Assembly: GCA_050305515.1 (NCBI GenBank)
Contig: JBNLFL010000002.1
Coordinates: 1 to 64,000, forward strand
Length of the DNA stretch: 64,000 nucleotides
Source of the DNA: JAFGUB01 sp050305515
GTDB taxonomy: Bacteria > Campylobacterota > Campylobacteria > Campylobacterales > Sulfurimonadaceae
Reading direction: 5' to 3'
Under the pieces are notes generated by a model. The model did not search any database and was not told the origin of the DNA. It saw nothing but the letters and a program-made list of their open reading frames with translations. Below, one piece after another: positions 53,531-62,942 of this stretch (positions are counted from its first letter, which is position 1; every line of letters starts with the position of its first letter). The position numbers were made by a program, and so were the translations under genes.

Positions 53531-53653
53531 CTAAAGGCTCTCAAGGCTTTTTTCCGCCGCACTGTTCTGGCGTTCGTAAGAATCTGCGTCGAATGCTTTC
53601 GAAGCGCATCCCGCAAGCAGGGTCAGGGCTAAAATGATGCCGATGGTTTTCAT
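53531..53653 (-). CDS. 40-aa lipoprotein upstream of the AsmA-like gene
   Basis: A 40-residue frame with TGAGGAG 8 bases before ATG. The signal MKTIGIILALTLLAGC has a perfect lipobox LAGC, leaving a mature tail of only 25 residues that is mostly charged (DADSYERQNSAAEKSLESL at the end). The stop is 9 bases before the AsmA-like ATG. It resembles entericidin-sized lipoproteins only in size; role unknown. Confidence 0.7.
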   Translation of the reverse strand: MKTIGIILALTLLAGCASKAFDADSYERQNSAAEKSLESL

Positions 53654-53707
53654 GGTTATAACTCCTCAAATGGTTTGTGCTTGTCGTATGGTAGCGCCGA
53701 AACGGCA

Positions 53708-54952
53708 TCAGTAAAGAACGGTACGGTTTCGTCCCGCTTCTTTTGCTTTATACAGGGCGTCGTCGGCGCGTTTGACGGTTTGTGCGATTTGCTCGTTTTT
53801 ACGGTGCAGCGTCGCCCCAAAACTGCATGTCAGCGATCCGATCGTTTCGAAAGCAGTGGCTTCAATCTGGTGCCGGAGATTTTCGGCAACCCCTTCGAGC
53901 AGACTTTGCGAATGGGTGACGATAATGACAATAAACTCTTCGCCGCCCCATCGGATCAGCTGGTCATCCTTCCGGATCGATTTTTTTACCTGCCGCACGA
54001 CTTCCTGCAGGGTCTTGTCGCCAGTATCATGGCCATACGTGTCGTTGACACGTTTGAAATGGTCAATATCGAAAAGAATGATACCAAGTCCGCCGTTATG
54101 GGTTTTAAGCAGAAGATCGATGTGGGAGTCGAAAAAATTGCGGTTGTAGGCTTTGGTCAGGGGATCGATCATGGTTTCATCCCGCAATGCGTTTTGCAGT
54201 GCTATGGTTGCGGTGATGTCACTGAAGCTGAGAATATAGTCATCATCTTCAAAGGAGTTGATCGTGACGTTAAAGGCATGCAGCTCTCCTTTGGCATTTT
54301 TCATGGAGACAATCCGTTTTTCGGAGGGAAGCGAACGCAGGTAGTCCAGCCATTTCATATCCGAGGGGACCAGTCCCAGATGAAACTGTTCGTTTTGCGG
54401 GACAAAACGGTGGCAGATGCAGAGGGTGCTCTCATTGAACTCTTCTATCGAATGAGATCCAAAAAAGTCGATCAGGGAGCGATTGGCGATTTTAAAGGCA
54501 TTGCCGTCAGTAACGATAATGATATTTTTCTGGAGGTCAAAAAGCTTTTGCAGTCGTTTGCGTTCTACTTCGAGCTCACGTTGCAGGGCGTGGATTTTCA
54601 AATGGGTCGAGACACGAACCAGCAGCTCTTCTTTACTGAACGGTTTGACAATGTAGTCGATGGCCCCGGCATTGAAGCCTTTGATGACACTTTCAATATT
54701 TGATTGCGCCGTCAGGAAAATAAAGGGGACCGGATTGATATGCGGATTCGAGAGCATTTTCGAAGCGACTTCAAACCCGTCCATCTCCGGCATTATGACA
54801 TCCAGAAGCATCAGGTCGATATGATTCTGGCGCAGCAGTTCCAGGGCGCGCTGCCCGCTTGTAGCGATAAAAAGATCATACTCCTGAGAAAGGATCTGTG
54901 ATATCAGCGAAATATTCAGCGGTTCGTCATCGACTATCAGAACACTGTTCAT
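53708..54952 (-). CDS. Diguanylate cyclase response regulator (REC-PAS-GGDEF)
   Basis: 414 aa. Receiver at 1-120 (VDDEPLN, phospho-acceptor in LMLLDVIMPEMDG near 53, FLTAQ, IVKPFSKEEL). A coiled linker (124-140) and PAS-like region (about 140-245) follow. The GGDEF domain (about 255-414) has the active sequence GGEEF in LIRWGGEEFIVI and the substrate motif FDIDHFKRVNDTYGHDTGD. It should make cyclic di-GMP when phosphorylated. The ATG overlaps the stop of the upstream hybrid kinase (ATGA), making that kinase its probable partner. Confidence 0.9.
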   Translation of the reverse strand: MNSVLIVDDEPLNISLISQILSQEYDLFIATSGQRALELLRQNHIDLMLLDVIMPEMDGFEVASKMLSNPHINPVPFIFLTAQSNIESVIKGFNAGAIDYIVKPFSKEELLVRVSTHLKIHALQRELEVERKRLQKLFDLQKNIIIVTDGNAFKIANRSLIDFFGSHSIEEFNESTLCICHRFVPQNEQFHLGLVPSDMKWLDYLRSLPSEKRIVSMKNAKGELHAFNVTINSFEDDDYILSFSDITATIALQNALRDETMIDPLTKAYNRNFFDSHIDLLLKTHNGGLGIILFDIDHFKRVNDTYGHDTGDKTLQEVVRQVKKSIRKDDQLIRWGGEEFIVIIVTHSQSLLEGVAENLRHQIEATAFETIGSLTCSFGATLHRKNEQIAQTVKRADDALYKAKEAGRNRTVLY

Positions 54953-57900
54953 AAAAGCTCCTTTTGCATCCTGCTCAACACCTCTTTTGCACTGTCATAG
55001 TCAAACCGTTCCAGCGCATTCTGCACGGTTTGAAGCGATTCGGGATCGAAAAGAAAACGCATCTGTGCCATAAGTATATCAATTCGTTCGGTTGAAATAA
55101 AACGGGAAGAATTCATATCATCGAGAAGTTGTTGTATTGCCGTATTAAGATCGAGTGTATTGGTAGCAAGAACCGTCTCGGGTAGGGGTGAACTAAAACT
55201 GCTCTGTATTACGCCAATCTGCTGCGTGATCATCTTTTTGAGGCTTTCAAGGTCGTTTTCACGATCCTGCGGCGCCTGATTCTGCTCGAGTTTATATGCG
55301 AGTTGCTGGAGCGCTTTCATGGAGAGGTTCCCGGCAACGCCTTTGATTTTGTGCATCATCTGACGAAAGGTCTCGGGGTCATTGAGACTCTCATCAATCG
55401 CGGCATCTATGGTATGGTATTCGGAGGCGAAATGTTCCAGCAGGCGCCGGACCGATTTTTTGTTCTTCCCAAGCCGTGCCAGAAGATCGTCAAGATCGAT
55501 GCCGTCAATATGCTCGGGCAAAATCACGGCATCATCCCGGATTCTTCTCTGGAGCGGCGCTGCGGAGGCAGTGACCGGTTTGATCCACCGGATCAGTTCA
55601 TGTTTGAGCGCCTCGGGATCAATGGGTTTACCCAGATGGGCGTTCATGCCCGCATCCTGAGTGTGACGGTAATCCTGATCCATAACCGCTGCACTCAGGG
55701 CGACAATGGGAAGTGTCGTACAGCAGCGCAGGGAGCGAATGCGGCGTGTGGTCTCAAAGCCGTCCATTCCCGGCATTTGCAGGTCCATCAATACCAGATC
55801 GTAGCGTTCCGCGGCAACGGCATTGAGCGCTTCGGCACCGCTTGAGGCAAGGGTAACACGCAGACCGAGGGCTTCAAGCGTATCCTGTGCGACAAGCAGA
55901 TTGATGCTTTCATCATCCACAACAAGCACACGGGCACCGGCAATGGATGCGAGCGAAGCCGGGTCGAGCGTGTTGGCAATGTCGGGAACCGTTTTTTCAG
56001 GTGCCGCTTCAAGCGGTAGCGTGACACGGAACGTACTCCCCTCGCCAACCTGGCTGATAACGCTGATATTACCATGCATGAGCTCTACAAGTTGACGCGT
56101 GATAGCGAGTCCGAGTCCGCTGCCGCCGTAATCGCGTGTGATCGAATTATCGGCCTGGGAAAATTCATGAAAGAGCGATGCGACGACTTCGGGAGCCATT
56201 CCGATACCGGTATCTTCAACTTCAAAGACGATGTCTGATCCCTCCGCGGAACAACGGACGTTGACACGCCCCTGTTTGGTAAATTTAAGGGCATTGCCAA
56301 TGAGATTGGTCAGAATCTGGGAGATACGGAGCTCATCGCCGATATAGACGGGCGAGAGTTCGGGATCCATGTGAAAAGTCAGCTGCGTTCCCTGGATCGA
56401 AGCCGTATGACTGAAAAGACCCGCAAGCGTTTCTGTCAAAGCGCTGAGTCGAAACGGATGGGGGGCGATGGTGAGTTTTCCGGCTTCGATCTTGGAGTAG
56501 TCGAGAATATCGTTGATGATGTAGAGCAGGGCATTGGAAGAACGCATCGCCTTTTGCAGGTAATCGTGCTGTTTGGCGCTCAGTTCGGTTCCCGCAAGGA
56601 GGCGCATCAGTCCAATAATGCCGTTGAGAGGCGTGCGGATCTCATGGCTCATATTGGCAAGGAAGGCTCCTTTGGCCCGGTTGGCCGCTTCTGCGTCATG
56701 TTTGGCTTCAAGCAGTGCCATCTGAATGTTATGGGTGCGGGTGACATCCTGCACCGTACCGCGCGACATGATCGGCTTTCCTGCCTCGTCATAGAGCGTC
56801 TCGCCCCGTTCAATGACGTATTTGATACGATTGTTTTCAAAAAGGAGCCGGTGCGTTATCTCGTAGGATTCGCCGGTTTCGACAGAGTGGGAATAGGTTC
56901 TGTTGAGAAGATCCCTGTCTTCGGGATGGATGGCTTTGAGAAAGCCCTCATAAGTGGGCCTGAAGAGGGTGGCATCAATTTCAAAAATAGCGTAGATCTC
57001 ATCCGACCATTCCAGGTGGTTCTGCACAAGGTCGAGACGCCAGTTCCCGATCTTGGCCAGTCGCTGCGCTTCGTTAAGCTCGTTTTCACTGCGTGCGAGC
57101 GCCTCAGCCTGTTTTTTCCGTTCATCAATGTCGCTGTAGGTTCCGATCATCCGTGAGGGGTTCCCCTCGCTGTCCCACGCTACGGTAATGCCGCGATTGA
57201 GTATCCATTTATAGGAGCCATTTGCGCAGCGCACCCGCTGTTCATTGATAAAACGAAGAGAGTGGTCATGCAAATAGTTCTCCAGCGCATCACGGTAGCA
57301 CTTCCTGTCTTCGGGATGCAGCATCTCTACACTGATGGCAGCATCGTTTCCGAGTGCATCTTCTGAATAGCCCAGTATCGCTTTAAGCTGCGTTGAAAAG
57401 TCGATGGTGCCTTCGGGGATATTCCACTCCCACAAGCCGTCACCGCTTCCCTCGACGGCAAATTTCCAGCGCAGTTCGCTCTCTTTGAGTGCCGCTTCAT
57501 TTTGTTTGAGTTTCGTAATATCGCTGATGTAGCCTAAAAAGTGGGTAGCGTTGCCCTCGTCATCGTAAACGAGCAGGGTACGGTCAAGCAGCCATCGATA
57601 TGTACCGTCGGCAATTTTAAAACGGTAGGGTTCATGAATGAAAAACGCGCTTTTTTCCATGAGTGCCCGAGAGACTTCGCGTCCAACCCCTGCCAGATCG
57701 TCCGGATGGATACGTGAAGCGTAAGCAATCGTGCCATTCAAAAATTCGCCGGATTCGAATCCCAGTTGTGATGTGACATTGGTTGAGACGTGTTCGACGG
57801 TCCAGTTGGCGTCATTGCGCCATTTGAAAAGCATGATGTCACCACGGTCAAAGAGTGCGGTGAGCTGTTCGTTTCTTTTGTGAAGATGATGAAAGTGACG

Positions 57901-58113
57901 AATCAGGAATGCCGAGAGCGTGAAGAGTACGAATGCATCGATAGCCGGAGTGATAAATCCGACTATCAACAGATCCGCGTCAAAAAAGGTTCCTTTGAGC
58001 CAATAACTCTGAATGATTATTAACAGTTCCGAGACAATGACGGCAAGAACGGTGAAGACCAGAATGTAGGGCCAGAAACCGAGTCTGAACAGAAATTCGA
58101 CGATCTGCCTCAT
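54949..58113 (-). CDS. Membrane hybrid histidine kinase with multiple PAS domains, REC and HPt
   Basis: About 1054 aa. Two N-terminal transmembrane helices (about 10-35 and 45-70) are followed by three PAS/PAC domains, with the PAC signature WI(L)NRGITVAWDSEGNPSRMIGTYSDI-like. HisKA has SHEIRTPLNGIIGLMRLL. The ATPase domain has IGNALKFTKQGRV, DTGIGM and GGSGLGLAITRQL; then a receiver (VDDESINLLVAQDTL, VLMDLQMPGMDGFE) and HPt (MHKIKGVAGNL). ATG 58113 has AAGGAG upstream. It is coupled to the REC-PAS-GGDEF gene, so signal input would lead to cyclic di-GMP output. Confidence 0.9.
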   Translation of the reverse strand: MRQIVEFLFRLGFWPYILVFTVLAVIVSELLIIIQSYWLKGTFFDADLLIVGFITPAIDAFVLFTLSAFLIRHFHHLHKRNEQLTALFDRGDIMLFKWRNDANWTVEHVSTNVTSQLGFESGEFLNGTIAYASRIHPDDLAGVGREVSRALMEKSAFFIHEPYRFKIADGTYRWLLDRTLLVYDDEGNATHFLGYISDITKLKQNEAALKESELRWKFAVEGSGDGLWEWNIPEGTIDFSTQLKAILGYSEDALGNDAAISVEMLHPEDRKCYRDALENYLHDHSLRFINEQRVRCANGSYKWILNRGITVAWDSEGNPSRMIGTYSDIDERKKQAEALARSENELNEAQRLAKIGNWRLDLVQNHLEWSDEIYAIFEIDATLFRPTYEGFLKAIHPEDRDLLNRTYSHSVETGESYEITHRLLFENNRIKYVIERGETLYDEAGKPIMSRGTVQDVTRTHNIQMALLEAKHDAEAANRAKGAFLANMSHEIRTPLNGIIGLMRLLAGTELSAKQHDYLQKAMRSSNALLYIINDILDYSKIEAGKLTIAPHPFRLSALTETLAGLFSHTASIQGTQLTFHMDPELSPVYIGDELRISQILTNLIGNALKFTKQGRVNVRCSAEGSDIVFEVEDTGIGMAPEVVASLFHEFSQADNSITRDYGGSGLGLAITRQLVELMHGNISVISQVGEGSTFRVTLPLEAAPEKTVPDIANTLDPASLASIAGARVLVVDDESINLLVAQDTLEALGLRVTLASSGAEALNAVAAERYDLVLMDLQMPGMDGFETTRRIRSLRCCTTLPIVALSAAVMDQDYRHTQDAGMNAHLGKPIDPEALKHELIRWIKPVTASAAPLQRRIRDDAVILPEHIDGIDLDDLLARLGKNKKSVRRLLEHFASEYHTIDAAIDESLNDPETFRQMMHKIKGVAGNLSMKALQQLAYKLEQNQAPQDRENDLESLKKMITQQIGVIQSSFSSPLPETVLATNTLDLNTAIQQLLDDMNSSRFISTERIDILMAQMRFLFDPESLQTVQNALERFDYDSAKEVLSRMQKELL

Positions 58114-58150
58114 ACCTCTCCTTTTAGGGAGATTGTAACATAATTCAATA

Positions 58151-59554
58151 CTAGGATATGAGGAGAATCCAGCCGGTTCCCGCAGTAAGAAATACCAGTG
58201 TATTGAGCAGGGTAACGACACCGCCGTAGCGGTAAATCTCGCTTGCTTCGAGATATCCCGATCCGGCGAAGAGGACATTGGCACTTGAGCCCTGGGGCGT
58301 GATGACGGAGTTGAAGTTGGTTGCAAAAAGCAGCATCAGCGCCAGAAGTTCCGGAGGGACGCCGGCGTCGATGCCGACATGCAGAAAAATACCAAAAAGT
58401 GCCAGCATGTGGGCGGTCTGCGATACAAAAAGGTAGTGAATCAGCACATACAGGGTTATCAGGATAACATAGACGCTTTGCCATGCAAGTCCGTGTAGCT
58501 GCGAGGCGATATTTTCACCCACAAAGCTCATGAATCCGAGCCGGTTGAGTTCGCTGCTGATGGCGTAAAGAATGGCAAACCAGATGAAGGTAGCGAGCGT
58601 CTCTCCCTGACTTTTCATATCCTCCATCGTAAAGATATTGGCGAGCATCAAAACGCCCAGACCGCCGAAGGCAATGGCGGTTTTGTCGAGATCGAGCATA
58701 TCGGAAAAAGCCCAGAGCAGCACCATCGAAATAAATGTGATGCCGGTGATCCATTCGTTTTTGTGCAGCCGCCCCATTTTTTCCAGCTCCTTTTGTGCCG
58801 TCATCGGTGCCTGCGGGGTATCCTGCAATTCGGGCGGGAAAATCCGGTAAAGTGCCCAGGGAATCAGTGCAAAAGTAAGCAGAACCGGAACAATGGCTGC
58901 GGCAAACCAGGAACCGAAGGTAATGTGCACACCCATCTGTTCGGCCATGGCCGCGCCAAGCGGATTGGCGGCCATGGCAGTGAGCCAGAGCGATGATGAG
59001 ATGGCGATACCCGCCATGGAGTTCATCATCAGGTAGGCACCCGCTTTTTTTCTGGTGCCGTCGGCGACTTTTGATCCGCTGTCGGCACTCAGGGCGTGGA
59101 CAATGGGAAAGAGGACTCCCGAACGGGCGGTGTTGCTTGGAAAAGCGGGTGCGATGAGCAGATCGGTCGCCATCATGGAGTAGCCCAGCCCCAGCGTCGA
59201 GTGTCCGAACTTGCGGATAATGAGCAGTGCGATGCGTTTGCCGAGCCCGGACTTGACCACAGCGCGCGCTACCAGAAATGCCGCGACAATCAGTAAAATG
59301 AAACTCTCGTCGAATCCGTTATAGGCGGCTGCAGGATTAAGATTTCCGCTGAGTACTCCAAAGGCGAGGGCAATGATGGCTGCCGTAAAAATGGGCATCA
59401 AACCCAGCATGATGGATGCAATGGTAATAAGGAAGATGGTAAAGAGATGCCATGCTTCGATGCTAAGGGCTTCCGGAACCGGGGCAAACCACAGCAGAAA
59501 CGCAAAAGAGAACGTCAGGAAATATAAAAATTGTTTGGATCGCGTTATTGTCAT
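58151..59554 (-). CDS. DASS/SLC13-family anion symporter
   Basis: 467 aa with about eleven hydrophobic segments. FPSNTARSGVLFPIV (about 138-152) and FATNFNSVITPQGSSANVLFAGSGY (about 412-436) are the SNT-type motifs that bind sodium and anion in this family. Likely substrates are dicarboxylates, sulfate or similar anions; sequence does not decide. It stands alone in a minus-strand run downstream of the 59620 gene. Confidence 0.87.
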   Translation of the reverse strand: MTITRSKQFLYFLTFSFAFLLWFAPVPEALSIEAWHLFTIFLITIASIMLGLMPIFTAAIIALAFGVLSGNLNPAAAYNGFDESFILLIVAAFLVARAVVKSGLGKRIALLIIRKFGHSTLGLGYSMMATDLLIAPAFPSNTARSGVLFPIVHALSADSGSKVADGTRKKAGAYLMMNSMAGIAISSSLWLTAMAANPLGAAMAEQMGVHITFGSWFAAAIVPVLLTFALIPWALYRIFPPELQDTPQAPMTAQKELEKMGRLHKNEWITGITFISMVLLWAFSDMLDLDKTAIAFGGLGVLMLANIFTMEDMKSQGETLATFIWFAILYAISSELNRLGFMSFVGENIASQLHGLAWQSVYVILITLYVLIHYLFVSQTAHMLALFGIFLHVGIDAGVPPELLALMLLFATNFNSVITPQGSSANVLFAGSGYLEASEIYRYGGVVTLLNTLVFLTAGTGWILLIS

Positions 59555-59619
59555 GGGAAGACCTGTTGTTATGAATTGGAGCGATTATAACAAATTCCTG
59601 TCCGGAACTTTTGCCATGC

Positions 59620-59970
59620 TTACAGTGTGCAGGTACATTGCGGTCTTCTTCCGCTCTCTTTCGCGTAGGTTGTCAGAAAAATTTCCAGAAACGGTGCTCG
59701 TTCCTGAAATGCCTTCGAATGCAGATAGCGCGAGGCTTTCGGATACCGGCTGCTGTACTCTTCGATGAAGGCCTGCGCGTGGTTTTGAAAGCGTTCATGC
59801 CATTGCAGGGCCTTATATTGCGAGGCGAAACTTCTTTCATCCTGCCTGAAAAGTGTCTTGAGTTTGACGAGATAAGTCTTTTGCCCCTGATAAACGGCCG
59901 TATTCTGATCGGCATGTAAAAGGGGCAATGCCAGGAGCGTGATGAGGGTGAATGCTGCGAAATACTTCAT
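59620..59970 (-). CDS. Small periplasmic protein, unrecognised
   Basis: 116 aa. A signal peptide (YFAAFTLITLLALPLLHA) precedes a helical, Arg/Lys/Glu- and aromatic-rich mature domain (GQKTYLVKLKTLFRQDERSFASQYKALQWHERF) ending CTCTL. AAGGA lies 5 bases before ATG. I do not recognise a family. Confidence 0.6.
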   Translation of the reverse strand: MKYFAAFTLITLLALPLLHADQNTAVYQGQKTYLVKLKTLFRQDERSFASQYKALQWHERFQNHAQAFIEEYSSRYPKASRYLHSKAFQERAPFLEIFLTTYAKESGRRPQCTCTL

Positions 59971-60277
59971 GTATGTCCTTAGGATGGATTGAATGTATAT
60001 TTATAGGTGAATGACTGTTCAGTGTCAAGGTGTTTGCCGTCTCCAATAGGTTCTGAATGCGTTTACATGTAAAGAAATGCCTGAATCAGGGGACTCCGGG
60101 TCGGTTATAGAAATAATTAAATACCATAGTAAATTAGTATGGATACATTGGATTTTCAATGGAAATTCAGTCGAAGCAGGAAAAATGCTATCAGAGCGGT
60201 TATGTACATGTAAGGCAAACTACTATATATGAGTCTAATAGACTAAAGTATATTAAGTAAATAAATTTAACTACTAC
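59971..60277. other. AT-rich gap upstream of grpE-dnaK
   Basis: No gene found. It holds the palindrome TTACATGTAA (60063-60072), a one-mismatch copy (60204-60213) and the inverted repeat described next. The usual neighbour hrcA is not here. Confidence 0.5.
60232..60244. promoter_or_regulatory. Candidate operator AGTCTA-A-TAGACT upstream of grpE
   Basis: A 13-bp inverted repeat with perfect 6-base arms, 33 bases before the -35 box of the grpE promoter. It does not match CIRCE or HAIR as I know them. Confidence 0.3.
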
Positions 60278-60306
60278 TTGACAGTAAATGACTCAATTGG
60301 TATAAT
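60278..60306 (+). promoter_or_regulatory. Consensus sigma-70 promoter of grpE-dnaK
   Basis: TTGACA (60278-60283) and TATAAT (60301-60306) are perfect, with a 17-base spacer; start near 60313. AAGGAG (60324-60329) precedes the ATG at 60342 by 12 bases, longer than usual. Confidence 0.85.
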
Positions 60307-60341
60307 ACTTCCAGATTTCAAAAAAGGAGTCGGTTTTTTAT

Positions 60342-60890
60342 ATGGCAACTGAAGAAAAAAACGAAGTAGAAGAACAACTCGAAGCAGAGACTCTAGAAGA
60401 GAATGACGCTGCGGTTGAAGAACCTGCCGAAGTAAACGAAATAGAAAAACTGAAAGCGGAACTCTCGGCGATGCAGGATAAATATGCCCGTGTCCATGCC
60501 GATTTCGACAATATCAAAAAACGTCTCGAACGTGAGAAATATCAGGCACTGGAGTATTCCCAGGAAAAATTCGCCAAAGATCTTGTCCCGGTAGTCGATT
60601 CACTTGAAGGTGCTATCAATGCAGCCAAGAGCGATGCGGAATCGGGAGAACTCCTTGAGAAATTAATCGAGGGTGTCGAGCTGACAATGAAACAGCTGCT
60701 CGGCGTTCTCGAAAAACACGGCATTACACAGGTGAGCCTTGACGAAGCGTTCGATCCGAACATTCATCATGCGGTACAGCAGGTGGATTCGCCCGAGCAT
60801 GAGAGCGGCGCGATTGTAACGACATTCCAGAAGGGATACCGTTATAAAGAGCGTACCCTGCGCGATGCTATGGTCGTCATAGCCAACTAA
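60342..60890 (+). CDS. grpE: Nucleotide exchange factor GrpE
   Basis: 182 aa. An acidic N-terminal tail (about 1-35), a long coiled coil containing LSAMQDKYARVHADFDNIKKRLERE, and the C-terminal beta domain FDPNIHHAVQQVDSPEHESGAIVTTFQKGYRYKERTLRDAMVVI are all GrpE hallmarks. It releases ADP from DnaK. DnaK follows 30 bases later on the same transcript. Confidence 0.97.
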   Translation: MATEEKNEVEEQLEAETLEENDAAVEEPAEVNEIEKLKAELSAMQDKYARVHADFDNIKKRLEREKYQALEYSQEKFAKDLVPVVDSLEGAINAAKSDAESGELLEKLIEGVELTMKQLLGVLEKHGITQVSLDEAFDPNIHHAVQQVDSPEHESGAIVTTFQKGYRYKERTLRDAMVVIAN

Positions 60891-60920
60891 AAACTATACA
60901 AAATTTAAAAAGGATTATTT

Positions 60921-62798
60921 ATGTCAAAAGTTATCGGTATTGACCTTGGAACTACCAACTCCTGTGTTGCTGTCTATGAAGGCGGCGAAGCGAAAATCAT
61001 CCCCAATAAAGAGGGAAAAAATACAACACCGTCGGTTGTAGCGTTTACAGACAAGGGCGAAACGCTTGTCGGTGACCCTGCAAAACGTCAGGCAATCACC
61101 AACCCCGAGAAGACGATCTATTCGATCAAACGTATCATGGGTCTGATGATGAGCGAAGAGAAAGCCAAAGAAGCGCATGACAAAGTTACCTATAAAATCG
61201 TCGACAAAAACGGCATGGCTGCGGTTGACGTTGCCGGAACGGTGTACACACCTCAGGAGATCTCTGCGAAAATTCTGAGCAAACTCAAAGAAGATGCGGA
61301 ATCGTACCTCGGTTCTGCGGTAACGGATGCGGTCATTACCGTTCCTGCGTACTTCAACGATGCCCAGCGTAAAGCGACCAAAGAGGCGGGAACCATCGCC
61401 GGTCTGAATGTACTTCGTATCATCAATGAGCCGACGGCTTCCGCGCTGGCATACGGTCTGGAGAGCAAGTCTGACGAGAACGTTCTCGTTTACGACTTGG
61501 GCGGCGGAACCTTCGACGTCACGACTCTGGAAATTTCCGATGGTACGTTTGAAGTACTTTCGACTGACGGTAACGCCTTCCTCGGCGGTGACGACTTCGA
61601 CAACGCCATCGTGAACTACCTGGCGACCGAGTTCAAAAATGACAACGGCATCGACCTCAAAGCGGACAAAATGGCGCTTCAGCGTCTGAAAGATGCGGCT
61701 GAAAATGCGAAAAAAGAGCTCTCTTCCGCAAGTGAAACCGAGATCAACCTGCCATTTATCACGGCAGATGCTACGGGACCGAAACACCTGGTTGTCAAAC
61801 TGACACGCGCCAAATTCGAGGGGATGATTGAAAAACTGATCGATGAGACGATCAGCCACATCAAAACCGCGATGAAAGATGCGGATCTGGACAAAAACCA
61901 GATCAAAGAGATCATCATGGTCGGCGGTTCTACCCGCGTACCTCTGGCACAGAAAAAAGTGAGCGAGTTCTTCGGCGGTAAAGATCTGAACAAAAGCGTG
62001 AATCCGGATGAGGTCGTTGCGGCCGGTGCGGCAATTCAGGGCGGCGTTTTGCGCGGTGACGTCAAAGACGTGCTGCTGCTCGACGTCACACCGCTTTCAC
62101 TCGGTATTGAAACCCTTGGCGGTGTTGCAACGAAGATCATTGAGAAAGGCACGACGATTCCTGTCAAGAAATCTCAGGTCTTCTCAACTGCCGAAGACAA
62201 CCAGCCTGCGGTTTCCATCAGCGTTGTTCAGGGTGAGCGCGAGTTTGCCCGCGATAACAAGTCTCTGGGTCTCTTCGAGCTCTCCGGCATTCCTTCCGCA
62301 CCGCGCGGCGTGCCTCAGATTGAGGTTACCTTTGACATCGACGCCAACGGTATTCTGACCGTTTCAGCGATGGATAAGGGCACCGGCAAATCGCAGGAGA
62401 TCAAAATTACCGGTAGCTCAGGACTCTCTGATGAGGAGATCAACCAGATGATTCAGGATGCCGAGAAGAACAAAGCGGCAGACTCCGAGCGTAAAGCAAT
62501 GGTTGACCTGCGCAATCAGGCCGATGCCCTCGTCGCACAGACCGAGAAAAGCCTCAGCGAAAACGGCGACAAGGTAAGCGCGGAAGACAAAGCGGCTATC
62601 GAAGCGGCGGCAAACGAGCTCAAAGAGCTGCTTAAAGACACCAACGCAACCAAAGCGCAGATTGAAGAAAAAGTCAAAAAACTCACAGACGCCAGCCACA
62701 AAATGGCGGAGCAGATGTACAAACAGCAAGAGGGCGGCGCGGCAGCTTCCGGCGAGAAGAAAAAAGATGACGACGTCATCGATGCCGAAATCGAATAA
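60921..62798 (+). CDS. dnaK: Chaperone DnaK (Hsp70)
   Basis: 625 aa. IGIDLGTTNSCVAVYEG opens the ATPase domain; VYDLGGGTFDVT and IMVGGSTRVPLAQ are its phosphate and adenosine motifs. The linker DVLLLDVTPLSLGIET precedes the substrate-binding domain, and the C terminus ends DDDVIDAEIE, close to the EEVD-like tail of bacterial DnaK. AAGGA lies upstream of ATG. It could serve the J-domain protein at 8204 as well as its usual partners. Confidence 0.98.
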   Translation: MSKVIGIDLGTTNSCVAVYEGGEAKIIPNKEGKNTTPSVVAFTDKGETLVGDPAKRQAITNPEKTIYSIKRIMGLMMSEEKAKEAHDKVTYKIVDKNGMAAVDVAGTVYTPQEISAKILSKLKEDAESYLGSAVTDAVITVPAYFNDAQRKATKEAGTIAGLNVLRIINEPTASALAYGLESKSDENVLVYDLGGGTFDVTTLEISDGTFEVLSTDGNAFLGGDDFDNAIVNYLATEFKNDNGIDLKADKMALQRLKDAAENAKKELSSASETEINLPFITADATGPKHLVVKLTRAKFEGMIEKLIDETISHIKTAMKDADLDKNQIKEIIMVGGSTRVPLAQKKVSEFFGGKDLNKSVNPDEVVAAGAAIQGGVLRGDVKDVLLLDVTPLSLGIETLGGVATKIIEKGTTIPVKKSQVFSTAEDNQPAVSISVVQGEREFARDNKSLGLFELSGIPSAPRGVPQIEVTFDIDANGILTVSAMDKGTGKSQEIKITGSSGLSDEEINQMIQDAEKNKAADSERKAMVDLRNQADALVAQTEKSLSENGDKVSAEDKAAIEAAANELKELLKDTNATKAQIEEKVKKLTDASHKMAEQMYKQQEGGAAASGEKKKDDDVIDAEIE

Positions 62799-62816
62799 AC
62801 CTTCTTCTTACATGTA

Positions 62817-62841
62817 AGGGGCGTTTTCGCCTCTTGCCCCT
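62817..62841 (+). terminator. Terminator of grpE-dnaK
   Basis: AGGGGC (62817-62822) pairs with GCCCCT (62836-62841), followed by CTTTCATTTTT. The stem's first base is also the last base of a TTACATGTAA copy (62808-62817). Confidence 0.6.
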
Positions 62842-62927
62842 CTTTCATTTTTCCTGCTTTTAACTATAATCACTCAAACAACCGTTCCGGGATAGTACAT
62901 GCTTTCATGCTCACATCACAGCCTTTA

Positions 62928-62936
62928 TGTTATGAT
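62928..62936 (+). promoter_or_regulatory. Extended -10 promoter for the RNA upstream of the CRISPR array
   Basis: TGTTATGAT (62928-62936) matches the extended -10 TGnTATAAT with one change. Start would fall at about 62943, exactly where the closing stem of the predicted RNA begins. Confidence 0.5.
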
Positions 62937-62942
62937 CTCATT

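Noticed and set aside
60513..60527. 15-base match between spacer 9 (63761-63791) and grpE
   Set aside because: Only 15 of 31 bases match and the rest does not align; the shared bases encode the common IKKRL string. Too short to be a self-target.
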